DNA of 64,000 bases, from positions 3,417,816 to 3,481,815 of the forward strand of contig NZ_CP022463.1 in the NCBI RefSeq assembly GCF_002224485.1, written 5' to 3'. Source of the stretch: Sinomonas sp. R1AF57. Lineage in GTDB: Bacteria > Actinomycetota > Actinomycetes > Actinomycetales > Micrococcaceae. This document shows, one piece after another, positions 41,717 through 50,073 of the stretch; the stretch's first letter is position 1; every line of letters begins with the position of its first letter. The notes beneath the pieces were generated by a model. The model was given only the letters and a program-made list of their open reading frames with translations, was not told the origin of the DNA and ran no database searches. A program made the position numbers and the translations under genes.

Positions 41717-42028
41717 TCATGCCTCATCGGCGGTTGCGGTGAGGTGTGGGCGGAGTCTGGCGCGCAGCGCCCGTGAGTCGGTGAGGAAGCGGTGGTTCGT
41801 GCGCCAGAGCTTGTCGCCGATCTCAGCCCGGGGCTCGGTGTCCCAGGCTGTCGCTGTCCGCTCGAGGTCGGCGAGGAGTTGGTCCGCGCTGCCGAGCTTC
41901 TCGGGGGTCCAGGCGGCCAGGTCCTCGTCGGTGGCCTCACCGACCGCGGCCATGGCCGCAGCGGTCTCCTCGATCCTGGACGGCTCGGGAAGGCGGCGGG
42001 GCCGGGCGGTGCCTTCAGGAGTGTGCAT
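41717..42028 (-). CDS. Hypothetical protein
   Basis: 103 residues from ATG 42028, with GAAAGG upstream on the minus strand. Acidic and helical (SRIEETAAAMAAVGEATDED, KLGSADQLLADLERTATAWD), no membrane segment. Ends in RPHLTATADEA. I do not recognise it; the size and location between plasmid-like sequences suggest an accessory-element gene. The 255 bases before it (41462-41716) contain nothing recognisable. Confidence 0.5.
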   Translation of the reverse strand: MHTPEGTARPRRLPEPSRIEETAAAMAAVGEATDEDLAAWTPEKLGSADQLLADLERTATAWDTEPRAEIGDKLWRTNHRFLTDSRALRARLRPHLTATADEA

Positions 42029-42387
42029 GGTGCCTTTCTTGGTCCTTGTCGTTGATGTGGGGCGATGGGAGCAAGAGCGGGATGGCAGGGGTTTACACAG
42101 ACCGCACGGCCCTCCCGGCCTCCGTCTTCCCGAACCCAGGGAAACCCTCGGGGGCGTGCGTCCGTATCGCTGGCGGTGCCCTGGTGGCGAGCCTAGCGGT
42201 GCCGGGTGCCGCGCCGGAGGGGCGGAAGGCGCTATGTGGGGTGACACGCCGACGGCCAGCAGGCAGCGCACGGGTAGCGCGCTGTCCGCCGGCCGGAGCT
42301 CTGCGGAGGCCGGCCGCGCCGCCAACCCAAGGGAGGCGCTGGCGCGGCGGGCAGGTGCTCTAGTCGAGAAACCCCTGTGAAGGGCCC
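42029..42387. other. Interval without recognisable gene
   Basis: Between two minus-strand small genes. Open frames occur on both strands, but with Arg/Ala/Pro-rich chance composition and no start signals. It should hold the promoter of the 41717-42028 gene. Confidence 0.4.
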
Positions 42388-42411
42388 GGGGCCGTCCCGG
42401 AGGACGGCCCC
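42388..42411 (-). terminator. Hairpin terminator of the 42420-42749 gene
   Basis: GGGGCCGTCC - CGGA - GGACGGCCCC, perfect 10-bp stem with a tetraloop, nine bases beyond the stop codon of the minus-strand gene. Confidence 0.75.
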
Positions 42412-42419
42412 CACCTTGG

Positions 42420-42749
42420 CTACCGGTGCCGCGCCCGCTCCCATTCCTTGGCCTCCTGCACCGCGAGCCACAGCCCGAAGGCTCCGCCCCAGCACGCGGG
42501 GTCATTGGCGTAGCGCTCCCACTTGGCCTTCTTCTTGCCCCTGCGCTCCTTCAGGCGGGCGATGGCGGCGGCCTCGGCGCTGGCGATCGCGCGCAGCTTC
42601 GCGCTCACGGTCCGCCCGATCGGCTCCCCGTGGGAGTCCCGAGGGGGCAGGAACTTCTCCCGGTTCCGGTTGGCCTTCTTCAGCGCCTCGCTGTACTCCT
42701 GCAGCTCCGCGGCGAGCTTCTCGCGCCCGCCCCTGTACACATAGCCCAT
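42420..42749 (-). CDS. Hypothetical basic helical protein
   Basis: 109 residues from ATG 42749, with AGGAGA upstream (minus strand). Strongly charged and helical: REKLAAELQEYSEALKKANR, then AEAAAIARLKERRGKKKAKW, suggesting a coiled coil or nucleic-acid binding. The C-terminus has DPACWGGAFGLWLAVQEAKE. No known domain. Located within the 32-bp-repeat-bounded segment, so probably element-borne. Confidence 0.55.
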   Translation of the reverse strand: MGYVYRGGREKLAAELQEYSEALKKANRNREKFLPPRDSHGEPIGRTVSAKLRAIASAEAAAIARLKERRGKKKAKWERYANDPACWGGAFGLWLAVQEAKEWERARHR

Positions 42750-43257
42750 ACCGGTCTCCTGTTCGGTGGGCCGGGAGGCCGCGGTGACCAGCCGGGCCTC
42801 CCCTCCCCCGTTCGTTTTTCGGCTGGCGAACTTGTTCGCCGGCACCTGGCCGGGACCGGCTACCCGAAGGGCGGCACCGACGGGAAATCTGCGCAGGAAA
42901 CAAGCGAGCGAAGCGAAGCGCCGGAGCAGAATTCTCGGCGCGTGGCGGCCCCGACGAAGGAGGGGCTAGCCGGTTCCGGGCGGGTGCGTACAATCCGCAG
43001 GACAGCCGAAAGACGATCAAAGGCCCCGGGGCATCGACGGGGCCGGAGCGAAGCGCAGGCAACGGCCAGGACCCGGGGCCACAGCCCGAGCGCAGCGAGG
43101 ACCGGATGTGCCCGCAGGGCAGCGGAGGGCACCAGCCGGCGCGGGCCGGCGATCACGGCGGGGCGGAGGCCGGGGCCTCGCAGGGCCCTGCCCCGGACGC
43201 CGCCCTTGCAAGAGGTCCCTGGCGAAGCCCCGCCGGGTCACCGTCGCCCGCTCTCCC
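42750..43257. other. Repeat-word-rich interval
   Basis: No gene recognised. The words GAGCGAAGCG/GCGAAGCG occur repeatedly (near 42904 and 43045), next to the 32-bp repeat copy 2. This kind of short iterated word is common around plasmid control regions, but I see no defined origin. Confidence 0.4.
43071..43102 (+). repeat. 32-bp direct repeat, copy 2
   Basis: One mismatch to 39606-39637 (GAG instead of GAA at position 20-22). Same orientation, 3465 bases apart. Confidence 0.75.
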
Positions 43258-43276
43258 TGTCTAAGATGTCCAGACA
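43258..43276 (+). promoter_or_regulatory. GntR operator upstream of the regulator gene
   Basis: TGTCCAGACA (43267-43276) preceded by a half-site TGTCTA (43258-43263) and followed by GGTTGAGTG. The same arrangement, TGTCTAGACAGGTTGGAGTG, stands before dctA, so the regulator probably represses itself and the dctA-lyase operon. Confidence 0.68.
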
Positions 43277-43306
43277 GGTTGAGTGAAGAGTGAGGGGGCC
43301 CGCGAG

Positions 43307-44053
43307 ATGGCACTGAGGTACAGGACGATTGCCGCAGATCTTGCGGGGAGGATCCAGCACGGGCAATGGGAGATCGGAGCCTTCCTCCCATCCGAGCCGG
43401 ACCTCGCCGCCGAGTACGGGTGCTCGCGCGAGACGGTGCGTGCCGCGCTGAAGCGCCTCGAGGACCTCGGCCTGATCTCCCGGAGGAAGGGCCAGGGCAC
43501 CAAAGTCATCCGCACCGTCCCGGCCGAGCAGTTCCATTCCCGGCTGGGCTCCATCGAGGAGCTGACCCAGTACGGGCAGAGCGCCAGCAGGAGCATCCAG
43601 GCTGTCGAGCGCGTCCGGGCCCACGGCGCGGTCGCTGCCCTCTTCGGGAAGGACGAGGGCACCGAACTGGTGCGGCTGACCACTCTCCGCCGCAACCCCG
43701 AGGCGGAATCGAGCCCCGTGGCGCGGTCCGAGGTGTTCCTCTCACCCGAGGACTTCCAGCTCGTGGAGGGCGAGCTGGAGGACAGCCAGCGCCTGGTCGC
43801 AGACCTGGTCGCCGAACGCAGCGGCCGCCGCCTCGTCCGGGTCCTCCAGAGCATCCAGGCCGTCCCGCTGGACGAGGAGACCGCGCCGGCCCTGAACCGC
43901 GCCGCCGGAGACATCGGCCTGCGGCTGAGCAGACGGTACATCGACGAGGAAGGCAAGGTGTTCGCCCTGGTCATCAGCACCCACCCCGGGGACGCCTTCG
44001 TCTACGAATCAGTGCTCGAGCGGGGCACCCTGCCCGCCGAAGCCGGCGCATAG
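43307..44053 (+). CDS. GntR-family regulator, HutC subfamily
   Basis: 248 residues from ATG 43307 (GTG 43283 is an in-frame alternative). N-terminal winged HTH: YRTIAADLAGRIQHGQWEIG, FLPSEPDLAAEYGCSRETVR and ALKRLEDLGLISRRKGQGT. The C-terminal UTRA effector domain includes SIEELTQYGQSASR and VARSEVFLSPEDF, then ALVISTHPGDAFVYES. It probably senses the substrate of the following transporter and lyase. Palindromic TGTCTAGACA sites precede this gene and dctA. Confidence 0.9.
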   Translation: MALRYRTIAADLAGRIQHGQWEIGAFLPSEPDLAAEYGCSRETVRAALKRLEDLGLISRRKGQGTKVIRTVPAEQFHSRLGSIEELTQYGQSASRSIQAVERVRAHGAVAALFGKDEGTELVRLTTLRRNPEAESSPVARSEVFLSPEDFQLVEGELEDSQRLVADLVAERSGRRLVRVLQSIQAVPLDEETAPALNRAAGDIGLRLSRRYIDEEGKVFALVISTHPGDAFVYESVLERGTLPAEAGA

Positions 44054-44125
44054 GAGGGCGTGAACGCCTCTGCCGGAGGACCGAGTGCCGGCAGGGTTGA
44101 CACCGGGGGTGCCATGCCTCACATT

Positions 44126-44152
44126 TGTCTAGACAGAAAATGTGTCTAGACA
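44126..44152 (+). promoter_or_regulatory. Tandem GntR operators upstream of dctA
   Basis: Two identical perfect palindromes TGTCTAGACA at 44126-44135 and 44143-44152, centres 17 bases apart (under two helical turns). The second ends 15 bases before the dctA start, so binding would block the promoter or early transcription. Confidence 0.75.
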
Positions 44153-44167
44153 GGTTGGAGTGCGTCG

Positions 44168-45562
44168 ATGAAGTCGCAAGAGCAGCTGCTGGCCTCGGCC
44201 AGCGCCAAGAAGGGCAGGAAGGCCTGGCACCGGGGCCTGGGTGCGCAGGTGATGGTCGCGATGGCCCTGGGCATCGTCGTCGGGTTCGCGTTCCCGGAGT
44301 TCTCTGCGCAGCTGAAGGTCGTCGGCGACCTCTTCCTGGCCCTGATCAAGACCGGCATCGCCCCGCTCGTGTTCCTCACCGTCGTCACGGGCATCCTCTC
44401 CGCGGGCAACCTCAAGCGCGCCAGCCGCATCGGCTTCGCGGCGCTGGTCTACTTCGAGGTCGTCTCCACGATCGCCCTCGCTGTCGGGCTCCTCGCCGGG
44501 AACCTGCTCGGCGTCGGCCAGGGCGCGGGTGCCCTCACGTCGTCAGCGGGCAAGCCTCCTGCGACGGACGGAGACCACACGGTCGCCGGGTTCCTGACCC
44601 AGATCTTCCCCAGCAGCTTCGTCGGCGCCTTCACGTCCACCCAGCTCCTGCAGGTCGTGATCCTCGCCGTCGTCTTCGGCGCCGGCCTCCTGACCCTCAG
44701 GCCCTCGATCCTGGCCAGGATCAGCTCCGGCCTGGACACGGTCTCCGAGGCGTTCTTCGGCTTCGTCAACGTGGTCATGAAGCTCGCCCCGATCGGCGCC
44801 TTCGGCGCCATCGCCTACTCCGTGGGCACCAACGGCTCGAAGATGCTCGTGGCCCTGGCAACGCTCGTGGTCGAGTACTGGGCCGTCGTGGCGCTGTTCA
44901 TCACCGTGATCATGGGCCTCATCGGCCTGATCGCCGGGTTCAACATCTTCCGCCTCCTGAACGTGGTGCGCGACGAGATGTCCATGGTCCTGGGCACGGC
45001 CTCATCGGAGTCGGCCCTGCCCGGCCTGCTGCGCAAGCTGCCGGCGATGGGCATCTCCCAGCAGAGCGTGGGCCTGGTCGTGCCGACCGGGTACGCGTTC
45101 AACCTGGACGGCACGAGCCTCTACATGGCGATCTGCACGCTCTTCCTCGCCAACGCCTACGGGATCCACATGGGCCTGCCCGAGCAGATCGGGCTCCTGC
45201 TTATCATGCTCCTGACCTCCAAGGGCGCCGCGACCGTCTCCGGCGGGACCTACGTCGTCTTCGCCTCCACCGTGGCCGCGACCGGCTACCTCCCCGTGGA
45301 GGGCGTGGCCATCCTGTTCGGCGTCTACCGCTTCATGTCCATGGCCACCGCATTCTGCAACACCTTCGGCAACGTCGTCGCGACCCTCGTCGTCTCGCGC
45401 TTCACCAAGGAGATGGACGTGCCCCGCGTCCGCTGGGCCCTCGCGCAGCCGAAGGAGTTCCAGGCCGAGCTCGCCGCCGCCCAGGCCGAAGGCGAGGCCA
45501 GGGACGTCGCCCCCCACGGCGATGCGCCCGTCGCCGCCGGGCAGCTCGCCACCAGCAAGTGA
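44168..45562 (+). CDS. dctA: C4-dicarboxylate:cation symporter (DctA type)
   Basis: 464 residues of the DAACS family. Signature pieces: LIKTGIAPLVFLTVVTGI, the serine-rich hairpin loop TASSESALPGLLRKLPAMG, the NLDGTSLYMAICTLF substrate/cation motif, and LLTSKGAATVSGG with ATGYLPVEGV. About eight membrane helices and two re-entrant loops. It imports succinate, fumarate, malate or aspartate-like dicarboxylates with protons or sodium. It is followed 43 bases later by a fumarase/aspartase-superfamily lyase and controlled by the GntR operators at 44126-44152. Confidence 0.9.
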   Translation: MKSQEQLLASASAKKGRKAWHRGLGAQVMVAMALGIVVGFAFPEFSAQLKVVGDLFLALIKTGIAPLVFLTVVTGILSAGNLKRASRIGFAALVYFEVVSTIALAVGLLAGNLLGVGQGAGALTSSAGKPPATDGDHTVAGFLTQIFPSSFVGAFTSTQLLQVVILAVVFGAGLLTLRPSILARISSGLDTVSEAFFGFVNVVMKLAPIGAFGAIAYSVGTNGSKMLVALATLVVEYWAVVALFITVIMGLIGLIAGFNIFRLLNVVRDEMSMVLGTASSESALPGLLRKLPAMGISQQSVGLVVPTGYAFNLDGTSLYMAICTLFLANAYGIHMGLPEQIGLLLIMLLTSKGAATVSGGTYVVFASTVAATGYLPVEGVAILFGVYRFMSMATAFCNTFGNVVATLVVSRFTKEMDVPRVRWALAQPKEFQAELAAAQAEGEARDVAPHGDAPVAAGQLATSK

Positions 45563-45605
45563 CCGTCCCACAGGCCACCCCACGATCCACCAGAAGAAGG
45601 CACCC

Positions 45606-46958
45606 ATGAGCAGCACCGTGTACGACTCCCTCCTGTTCCGCGACATGTTCGGCACGCCTCAGATGCGCGAGGTCTTCAGCGACCGCGCCTATGTCAGCCG
45701 CATCATCGACACCGAGACGGCCCTCGCCCGGGCCGAGGCCGCCGTCGGGCTCGTGCCCGCCGACGCCGCGCAGCGGATCACGTCTGCCGCGGGCTTCGAC
45801 GCCCTGGACCAGGAGCGCCTGCGCCGCGAGACCGACATCGTCGGCTACCCCATCCTGCCGATCGTCGAGCAGCTCGCGGAGCAGTGCGGGGACGACGGCG
45901 GGTACATCCACTGGGGCGCGACCACCCAGGACATCATGGACACCGCCACGATGCTCCAGTGCAAGGCCGGTGTCGACCTCGTCCGCGACCAGCTGGACGG
46001 GGTGCGCAGGGCCCTGGCGGCCCTGTCCGAGGCGCACCTGAACACCATCACGGCAGGGCGGACACACCTCCAGCACGCCCTGCCCGTGACCTTCGGGTTC
46101 CGCGCCGCGGTGTGGCTCTCGGCGCTGGACAGGCACGCCGAGCGGCTCGACCAGGCCGCACAGCGCGCGCTCATGGTCCAGTTCGGCGGCGCCGCCGGGA
46201 CGCTCGCCTCGCTCGGCCACGGCCCCGAGGGCCTGCAGGTCCGGGCCGCCCTCGCCGCCGAGCTCGGGCTGCGCGACCCCGAGATCACCTGGCACGTCGC
46301 CCGGGACGGCCTCGCCGAGCTCGTCTCCCTGCTCGCCGCGATCGGCGCGTCGCTGGGGAAGATCGCACTGGACGTGATGCTCATGTGCTCCTCCGAGTTC
46401 GGCGAGGTCGCGGAGCCGTTCGTGATGGGCCGAGGCGCCAGCTCGACCATGCCCCAGAAGCGCAACCCGATCTCGTGCGAGCTCATGCTCGCAGCGGCCA
46501 AGATGCTCCGCGACAAGTCCTCCACGATGCTGGACGCGATGGTCCAGGACTTCGAGCGCGCCACCGGCCCGTGGCACCTCGAGTGGGCCACCGTGCCGGA
46601 GGCGTTCCTCCTCGCCTCGAGCTCGCTGCACCAGGCGGAGTTCATGCTCTCCGGACTCGAGGTCAACGTGGACCGGATGCGGGCGAACACCAACCTGACC
46701 GGCGGGCTCATCGTGGCCGAGGCCGTCATGATGGCCGTCGCGCCCAAGCTCGGCAGGCAGCGCGCCCACACCATGGTCTATGGCGCATGCAAGGCAGCAA
46801 TCGAGACCGGCTCGACCCTCGAGGACGAACTCCTGCACCACGACGACCTCGTCGAGCAGCTCGGCACCGCCCGCATCCACGAACTCTGCGACCCCTCCGG
46901 CTACCTCGGCAGCGCAGGAGAGATGACCAAGCAAGTCCTCGCCCAGCACCCACGCTGA
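45606..46958 (+). CDS. Fumarase/aspartase-superfamily lyase (PcaB/adenylosuccinate lyase-like)
   Basis: 450 residues from ATG 45606. Superfamily regions: C1 AGRTHLQHALPVTFGF with the conserved Thr-His, IHWGATTQDIMDTA, and the mobile signature loop GASSTMPQKRNPIS with the catalytic Ser. Length and pattern are nearest to 3-carboxy-cis,cis-muconate cycloisomerase and adenylosuccinate-lyase-like enzymes that eliminate fumarate from N- or C-substituted succinates. Its operon partner is a C4-dicarboxylate carrier rather than protocatechuate genes, so an aspartate or succinate-adduct lyase is more likely than PcaB; I therefore assign no symbol. Confidence 0.85.
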   Translation: MSSTVYDSLLFRDMFGTPQMREVFSDRAYVSRIIDTETALARAEAAVGLVPADAAQRITSAAGFDALDQERLRRETDIVGYPILPIVEQLAEQCGDDGGYIHWGATTQDIMDTATMLQCKAGVDLVRDQLDGVRRALAALSEAHLNTITAGRTHLQHALPVTFGFRAAVWLSALDRHAERLDQAAQRALMVQFGGAAGTLASLGHGPEGLQVRAALAAELGLRDPEITWHVARDGLAELVSLLAAIGASLGKIALDVMLMCSSEFGEVAEPFVMGRGASSTMPQKRNPISCELMLAAAKMLRDKSSTMLDAMVQDFERATGPWHLEWATVPEAFLLASSSLHQAEFMLSGLEVNVDRMRANTNLTGGLIVAEAVMMAVAPKLGRQRAHTMVYGACKAAIETGSTLEDELLHHDDLVEQLGTARIHELCDPSGYLGSAGEMTKQVLAQHPR

Positions 46959-46964
46959 CCGCAC

Positions 46965-47005
46965 AAGGGCGCAGCGTCCCACGCTCCGTGGAACGCTGCG
47001 CCCTT
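46965..47005. terminator. Bidirectional hairpin terminator
   Basis: 13-bp perfect arms AAGGGCGCAGCGT / ACGCTGCGCCCTT (46965-46977 and 46993-47005) between convergent genes ending at 46958 and 47037. Confidence 0.85.
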
Positions 47006-47036
47006 CAGCGGCACAGCCATGTCGGCCGCCTGGTGC

Positions 47037-47891
47037 TTACTTGCCGCTGTACACCGGGAAGGCCGAGTCCTTGCCGTAGTCGCGGATCTGCAGGCCGAGG
47101 AGTTCCTGCATGTCGTTGTCCGCGATGGTGAAGTCGAGCTCGGCGTTGCTGCGCATGTGGTCCGGGTTGGCGGTCTTGGGCAGCGGCACCGTTCCGAGCT
47201 GGAGCGCATAGCGGAGGCTGAGCTGCGGGACGGTCACCCCGTACCGCTCCGCCATCGCCTGGAGGTCCTGGTCCTTCAGGATGGCTCCGTGCCCGATGGG
47301 CGAGTAGGCCTGCACGAGGATGTCCCTGCTCTCGCAGTAGGCGAGCAGCCCGCGGGGGGTGTTGCCCACGTGCACCAGCAGCTGGTTCACCCGGGGGGCG
47401 ACCGTGGCGGTCCGCAGGATGTTCTCGACGTCCTCCTGCTCGAAGTTGCTGACGCCGATGGCGCGCAGCCTCCCGGCCCTGTAGGCGTCCTCGAGTGCGC
47501 GCCAGGCCTCGCGGTTGCCCTCGGCGTAGTCGCCGCCGCGGAAGTCGTCCCACGGCTGGGGGCTGTGGATCAGCATCAGATCGATGTACTCCAGCCCCAA
47601 CGCCGCGAGCGAGCCGTCGATTGCAACGGCGGCGCCGTCGTAGTCCTTGATCTCGGCGGCAAGCTTGGTGGAGACGAAGACCTCCTCGCGCGGGACGCCG
47701 CTGGCGCGGATTCCTTCGCCGACGCCGCACTCGTTGCCGTAGGCCTGGGCGGTGTCGATGTTGCGGTAGCCGAGGGCGAGGGCGTCCTTGACGGCCTGGG
47801 CGGCCTTGTCGTCGTCGATGAACCAGGTCCCCAGGCCCAGCTTCGGGGTCTTCACCCCGTTGGACAGCGTGTACGTCTCGTCCAGGATCAT
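47037..47891 (-). CDS. Aldo/keto reductase
   Basis: 284 residues, the usual size of microbial AKR5-type reductases. The catalytic tetrad is visible: Asp and Tyr in NIDTAQAYGNE, Lys in FVSTKLAAE, and His in LMLIHSP. The cofactor loop VPLPKTANPDHMRSN binds NADPH. It reduces aldehydes or ketones in the cytoplasm. It is last in a three-gene minus-strand operon with a carboxymuconolactone-decarboxylase-family and a DUF2255 protein. Confidence 0.9.
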   Translation of the reverse strand: MILDETYTLSNGVKTPKLGLGTWFIDDDKAAQAVKDALALGYRNIDTAQAYGNECGVGEGIRASGVPREEVFVSTKLAAEIKDYDGAAVAIDGSLAALGLEYIDLMLIHSPQPWDDFRGGDYAEGNREAWRALEDAYRAGRLRAIGVSNFEQEDVENILRTATVAPRVNQLLVHVGNTPRGLLAYCESRDILVQAYSPIGHGAILKDQDLQAMAERYGVTVPQLSLRYALQLGTVPLPKTANPDHMRSNAELDFTIADNDMQELLGLQIRDYGKDSAFPVYSGK

Positions 47892-47894
47892 GGT

Positions 47895-48239
47895 TCAGTT
47901 CTCCTTCTGGTCGTCGGGTGCGAAGAGGGTCTTCGCGATGGTCATGGACGACATGGCCTTGGGCCATCCGGCGTAGAAGGCCAGGTGGGTGATCGCCTCG
48001 ACGAGCTCCTCCTCGGTGGCGCCGTTCTGCTTCGCGAAGGCCAGGTGGAAGTTCAGCTGCTCGGCGCTGCCCCCCGCCAGGAGCGCTGCGACGGTGACCA
48101 GGCTGCGGTCGCGTTTGGACAGCTGCGGCCGTTCCCACACCTGGTCGAAGAGGACCCGGTCGGTGTAGTGGACCAGGCCGAGGGCGAAGTCCCCGAAGGC
48201 CCGCTGTCCGCCGGTCCAGCCAGTGGTCTCGTTCGTCAT
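47895..48239 (-). CDS. Carboxymuconolactone decarboxylase (CMD) family protein
   Basis: 114 residues. Typical all-helical CMD unit: LSKRDRSLVTVAALLAGG, QLNFHLAFAKQNGATEEELV and THLAFYAGWPKAM. The CxxC pair of AhpD-type peroxidase members is absent, so it is of the decarboxylase/unknown branch. Three bases separate it from the AKR gene and 12 from the DUF2255 gene. Such CMD-AKR pairs are common in actinobacterial redox or detoxification operons; the substrate is unknown. Confidence 0.85.
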   Translation of the reverse strand: MTNETTGWTGGQRAFGDFALGLVHYTDRVLFDQVWERPQLSKRDRSLVTVAALLAGGSAEQLNFHLAFAKQNGATEEELVEAITHLAFYAGWPKAMSSMTIAKTLFAPDDQKEN

Positions 48240-48251
48240 GCCGCGTTCCTT

Positions 48252-48626
48252 TCAGCGGGGGCCGACGCGCACGGTTGCGGCGCGGACCCGGTCGGTGAGC
48301 ATCGGTGCCAGGTACGGGCTGCCGGCGTACTTGCTCCGGTATGCGGCGTCGATCAGGGCGTCGAGCCGTTCATCCCGGACCGGGGTGAAGGCGACGTCCT
48401 TCCCGATGCCGCCGGCGGTGATCCGGCCGGCGCGCTGGGCGGCGGCCGAGCCGTACCAGCGCGAGGCGGTGCCGTTGTAGGCGCGCACGTACACGGCGCC
48501 CTCCACGACCACGGACCAGATCCAGGTCGGGGTGCCCAGGGCCACGCCGTCGGCGCGGAACGGGGAGATGTGGAAGTCGTCGGCTGAGGCGATGGCCGCC
48601 AGCTCGTAGGGTGTCCAATCGTTCAT
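48252..48626 (-). CDS. DUF2255-family protein
   Basis: 124 residues, beta-rich, with the family-like segments ADDFHISPFR, PTWIWSVVVEGAVYVRAYNG and SRWYGSAAAQRAGRI. These resemble the flavin-reductase/nitroreductase-like split barrel used by DUF2255 and DUF385 proteins, but no cofactor motif is certain. First gene of the minus-strand AKR operon and divergent from the XRE regulator (104 bases between starts). Confidence 0.75.
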   Translation of the reverse strand: MNDWTPYELAAIASADDFHISPFRADGVALGTPTWIWSVVVEGAVYVRAYNGTASRWYGSAAAQRAGRITAGGIGKDVAFTPVRDERLDALIDAAYRSKYAGSPYLAPMLTDRVRAATVRVGPR

Positions 48627-48730
48627 GCCTTCCAGTCAACGCCGCACCCGTCCACGGGTGGGAGGCCCTGCTGATAGGGGTACTGGCAGAGACTCCCGGC
48701 GGCCCGGATCCCGGACGTAGCGTGAAAGGC

Positions 48731-49597
48731 ATGGACAACCGCAGCGAGATCCGCGAGTTCCTCGCCACCCGGCGGGCGAAGCTCACTCCCGAGCAGGCCG
48801 GGCTGCCGGCCTTCGGCGGCAACCGCCGCGTGCCCGGGCTTCGCCGGGAAGAGGTCGCGCTGCTTGCTGGCGTCTCGGCCGAGTACTACACCAAGCTCGA
48901 ACGCGGCGCCCTCGCAGGCGTCTCCGAGAGCGTCCTCGAGGCCCTCACCCGGGCCCTTCAACTCACCGACGCCGAGACCGCGCACCTCTACGACCTGGCC
49001 CGCGCCGCCTCCCGGTCGTCCCGGCCCCGCCGCAGGCCGGCTCCCGCGGTCACACCGAGCATCCAGCGCCTCCTGGACTCGATGGACGGAGTGCCCGCGT
49101 TCGTCCGCAACGGCCGCCTCGACATCCTCGCCATCAACGACCTCGGCCGCGCCCTCTACTCCGAGGCGTACGCCAGCGGGTCCAGGCCGGTGAACCTGGC
49201 GCGGTTCCAGTTCCTCGACCCGCGCTCCCACAACCTCTACCCCGACTGGGAGAAGGCCGCCGACACCGCGGTCGCGATCCTGCGCACCGAAGCCGGCCGC
49301 GACCCCTACGACAAGTCCCTGACCGACCTGGTCGGCGAACTCTCCACCCGCTCGGACGAGTTCCGCACCCGCTGGGCAATGCACGACGTCCGCCTCCACC
49401 GGGGCGGCTACAAGGACTTCCGCCACCCCGCCGTCGGGGACCTGCACTTGGCATTCGACGCCCTCGACATCCCCAACGCCCCCGGCCTGACCCTCACCGC
49501 CTACACCGCCGACCCCGGCACCCCGTCGGAGGACGGGCTGCGCCTGCTCGCATCCTGGGCGGCCACCGAGACCGCAACCACCAAGGAGAACGCATGA
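48731..49597 (+). CDS. XRE-family regulator with MmyB-like ligand domain
   Basis: 288 residues from ATG 48731, with GAAAGG just upstream; the frame before it is not coding. N-terminal HTH: FLATRRAKLTPEQAGL, then RRVPGLRREEVALLAGVSAE and YYTKLERGAL. The C-terminal PAS-like MmyB ligand-binding domain has SMDGVPAFVRNGRLDILAIN and FQFLDPRSHNLYPDWEKAA. This family is frequent next to reductase operons. It likely controls the divergent DUF2255-CMD-AKR operon and its own operon with the cupin and MFS genes. Confidence 0.9.
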   Translation: MDNRSEIREFLATRRAKLTPEQAGLPAFGGNRRVPGLRREEVALLAGVSAEYYTKLERGALAGVSESVLEALTRALQLTDAETAHLYDLARAASRSSRPRRRPAPAVTPSIQRLLDSMDGVPAFVRNGRLDILAINDLGRALYSEAYASGSRPVNLARFQFLDPRSHNLYPDWEKAADTAVAILRTEAGRDPYDKSLTDLVGELSTRSDEFRTRWAMHDVRLHRGGYKDFRHPAVGDLHLAFDALDIPNAPGLTLTAYTADPGTPSEDGLRLLASWAATETATTKENA

Positions 49598-50004
49598 ACA
49601 TCGAGCCCACCCGCGAGACGACCCTCAACCCCGAAGCGCAGTTCCCCGGCGGGGTGTACCTCGACCTCATCGCCGTCCCCCACGGCCCCGAGCAGCGCAC
49701 CACCGTCGCGAAGGTCCGCTTCCTGCCCGGCGCACGCACCGCCTGGCACTCCCACGCCCGCGGCCAGTACCTCCACGTCACCGACGGCGTCGCCCGCTTC
49801 GGGGACCGTGCCGGCAACATCATCGAAGTCCACGCCGGCCAGACCCTCTACACCCCGCCCGGCGAGGAGCACTGGCACGCCGCCGCACCCGGCTGCATGA
49901 TGGAGCACCTCGCGATCCTCGAAGCCGACGACGGAGCCGACATCGCCTCCTGGTGGGGCGAGCAGATCACCGACGACGAGTACAACGGCACCGCACGGAA
50001 CTGA
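49594..50004 (+). CDS. Cupin-domain protein
   Basis: 136 residues, ATGA overlap with the regulator. Cupin motif 1: RTAWHSHARGQYLHVTDG (two His, one potential Gln/Glu ligand); motif 2: GQTLYTPPGEEHWHAA. Metal-binding single-domain cupin of the (R)-mandelonitrile-lyase-like or carboxymuconolactone-associated type. Likely a small metalloenzyme that works with the AKR/CMD proteins. Confidence 0.86.
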   Translation: MNIEPTRETTLNPEAQFPGGVYLDLIAVPHGPEQRTTVAKVRFLPGARTAWHSHARGQYLHVTDGVARFGDRAGNIIEVHAGQTLYTPPGEEHWHAAAPGCMMEHLAILEADDGADIASWWGEQITDDEYNGTARN

Positions 50005-50073
50005 CCCCCTCCTCCGCCGGACACGAGCCCCGCAACCCGCCAGGTTCCGGGGCTCACGACACCCAGGACGCCC

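Noticed and set aside
42046-42363. Plus-strand 105-codon frame
   Set aside because: No ribosome site, chance-like composition, and antisense to the likely promoter region of a minus-strand gene.
42750-43257. Iterated GCGAAGCG words as a CRISPR array or iterons
   Set aside because: The words are irregularly spaced, too short and without unique spacers.
45606-46958. Naming the lyase pcaB
   Set aside because: The signature loop fits the whole superfamily and the neighbours are not protocatechuate genes.
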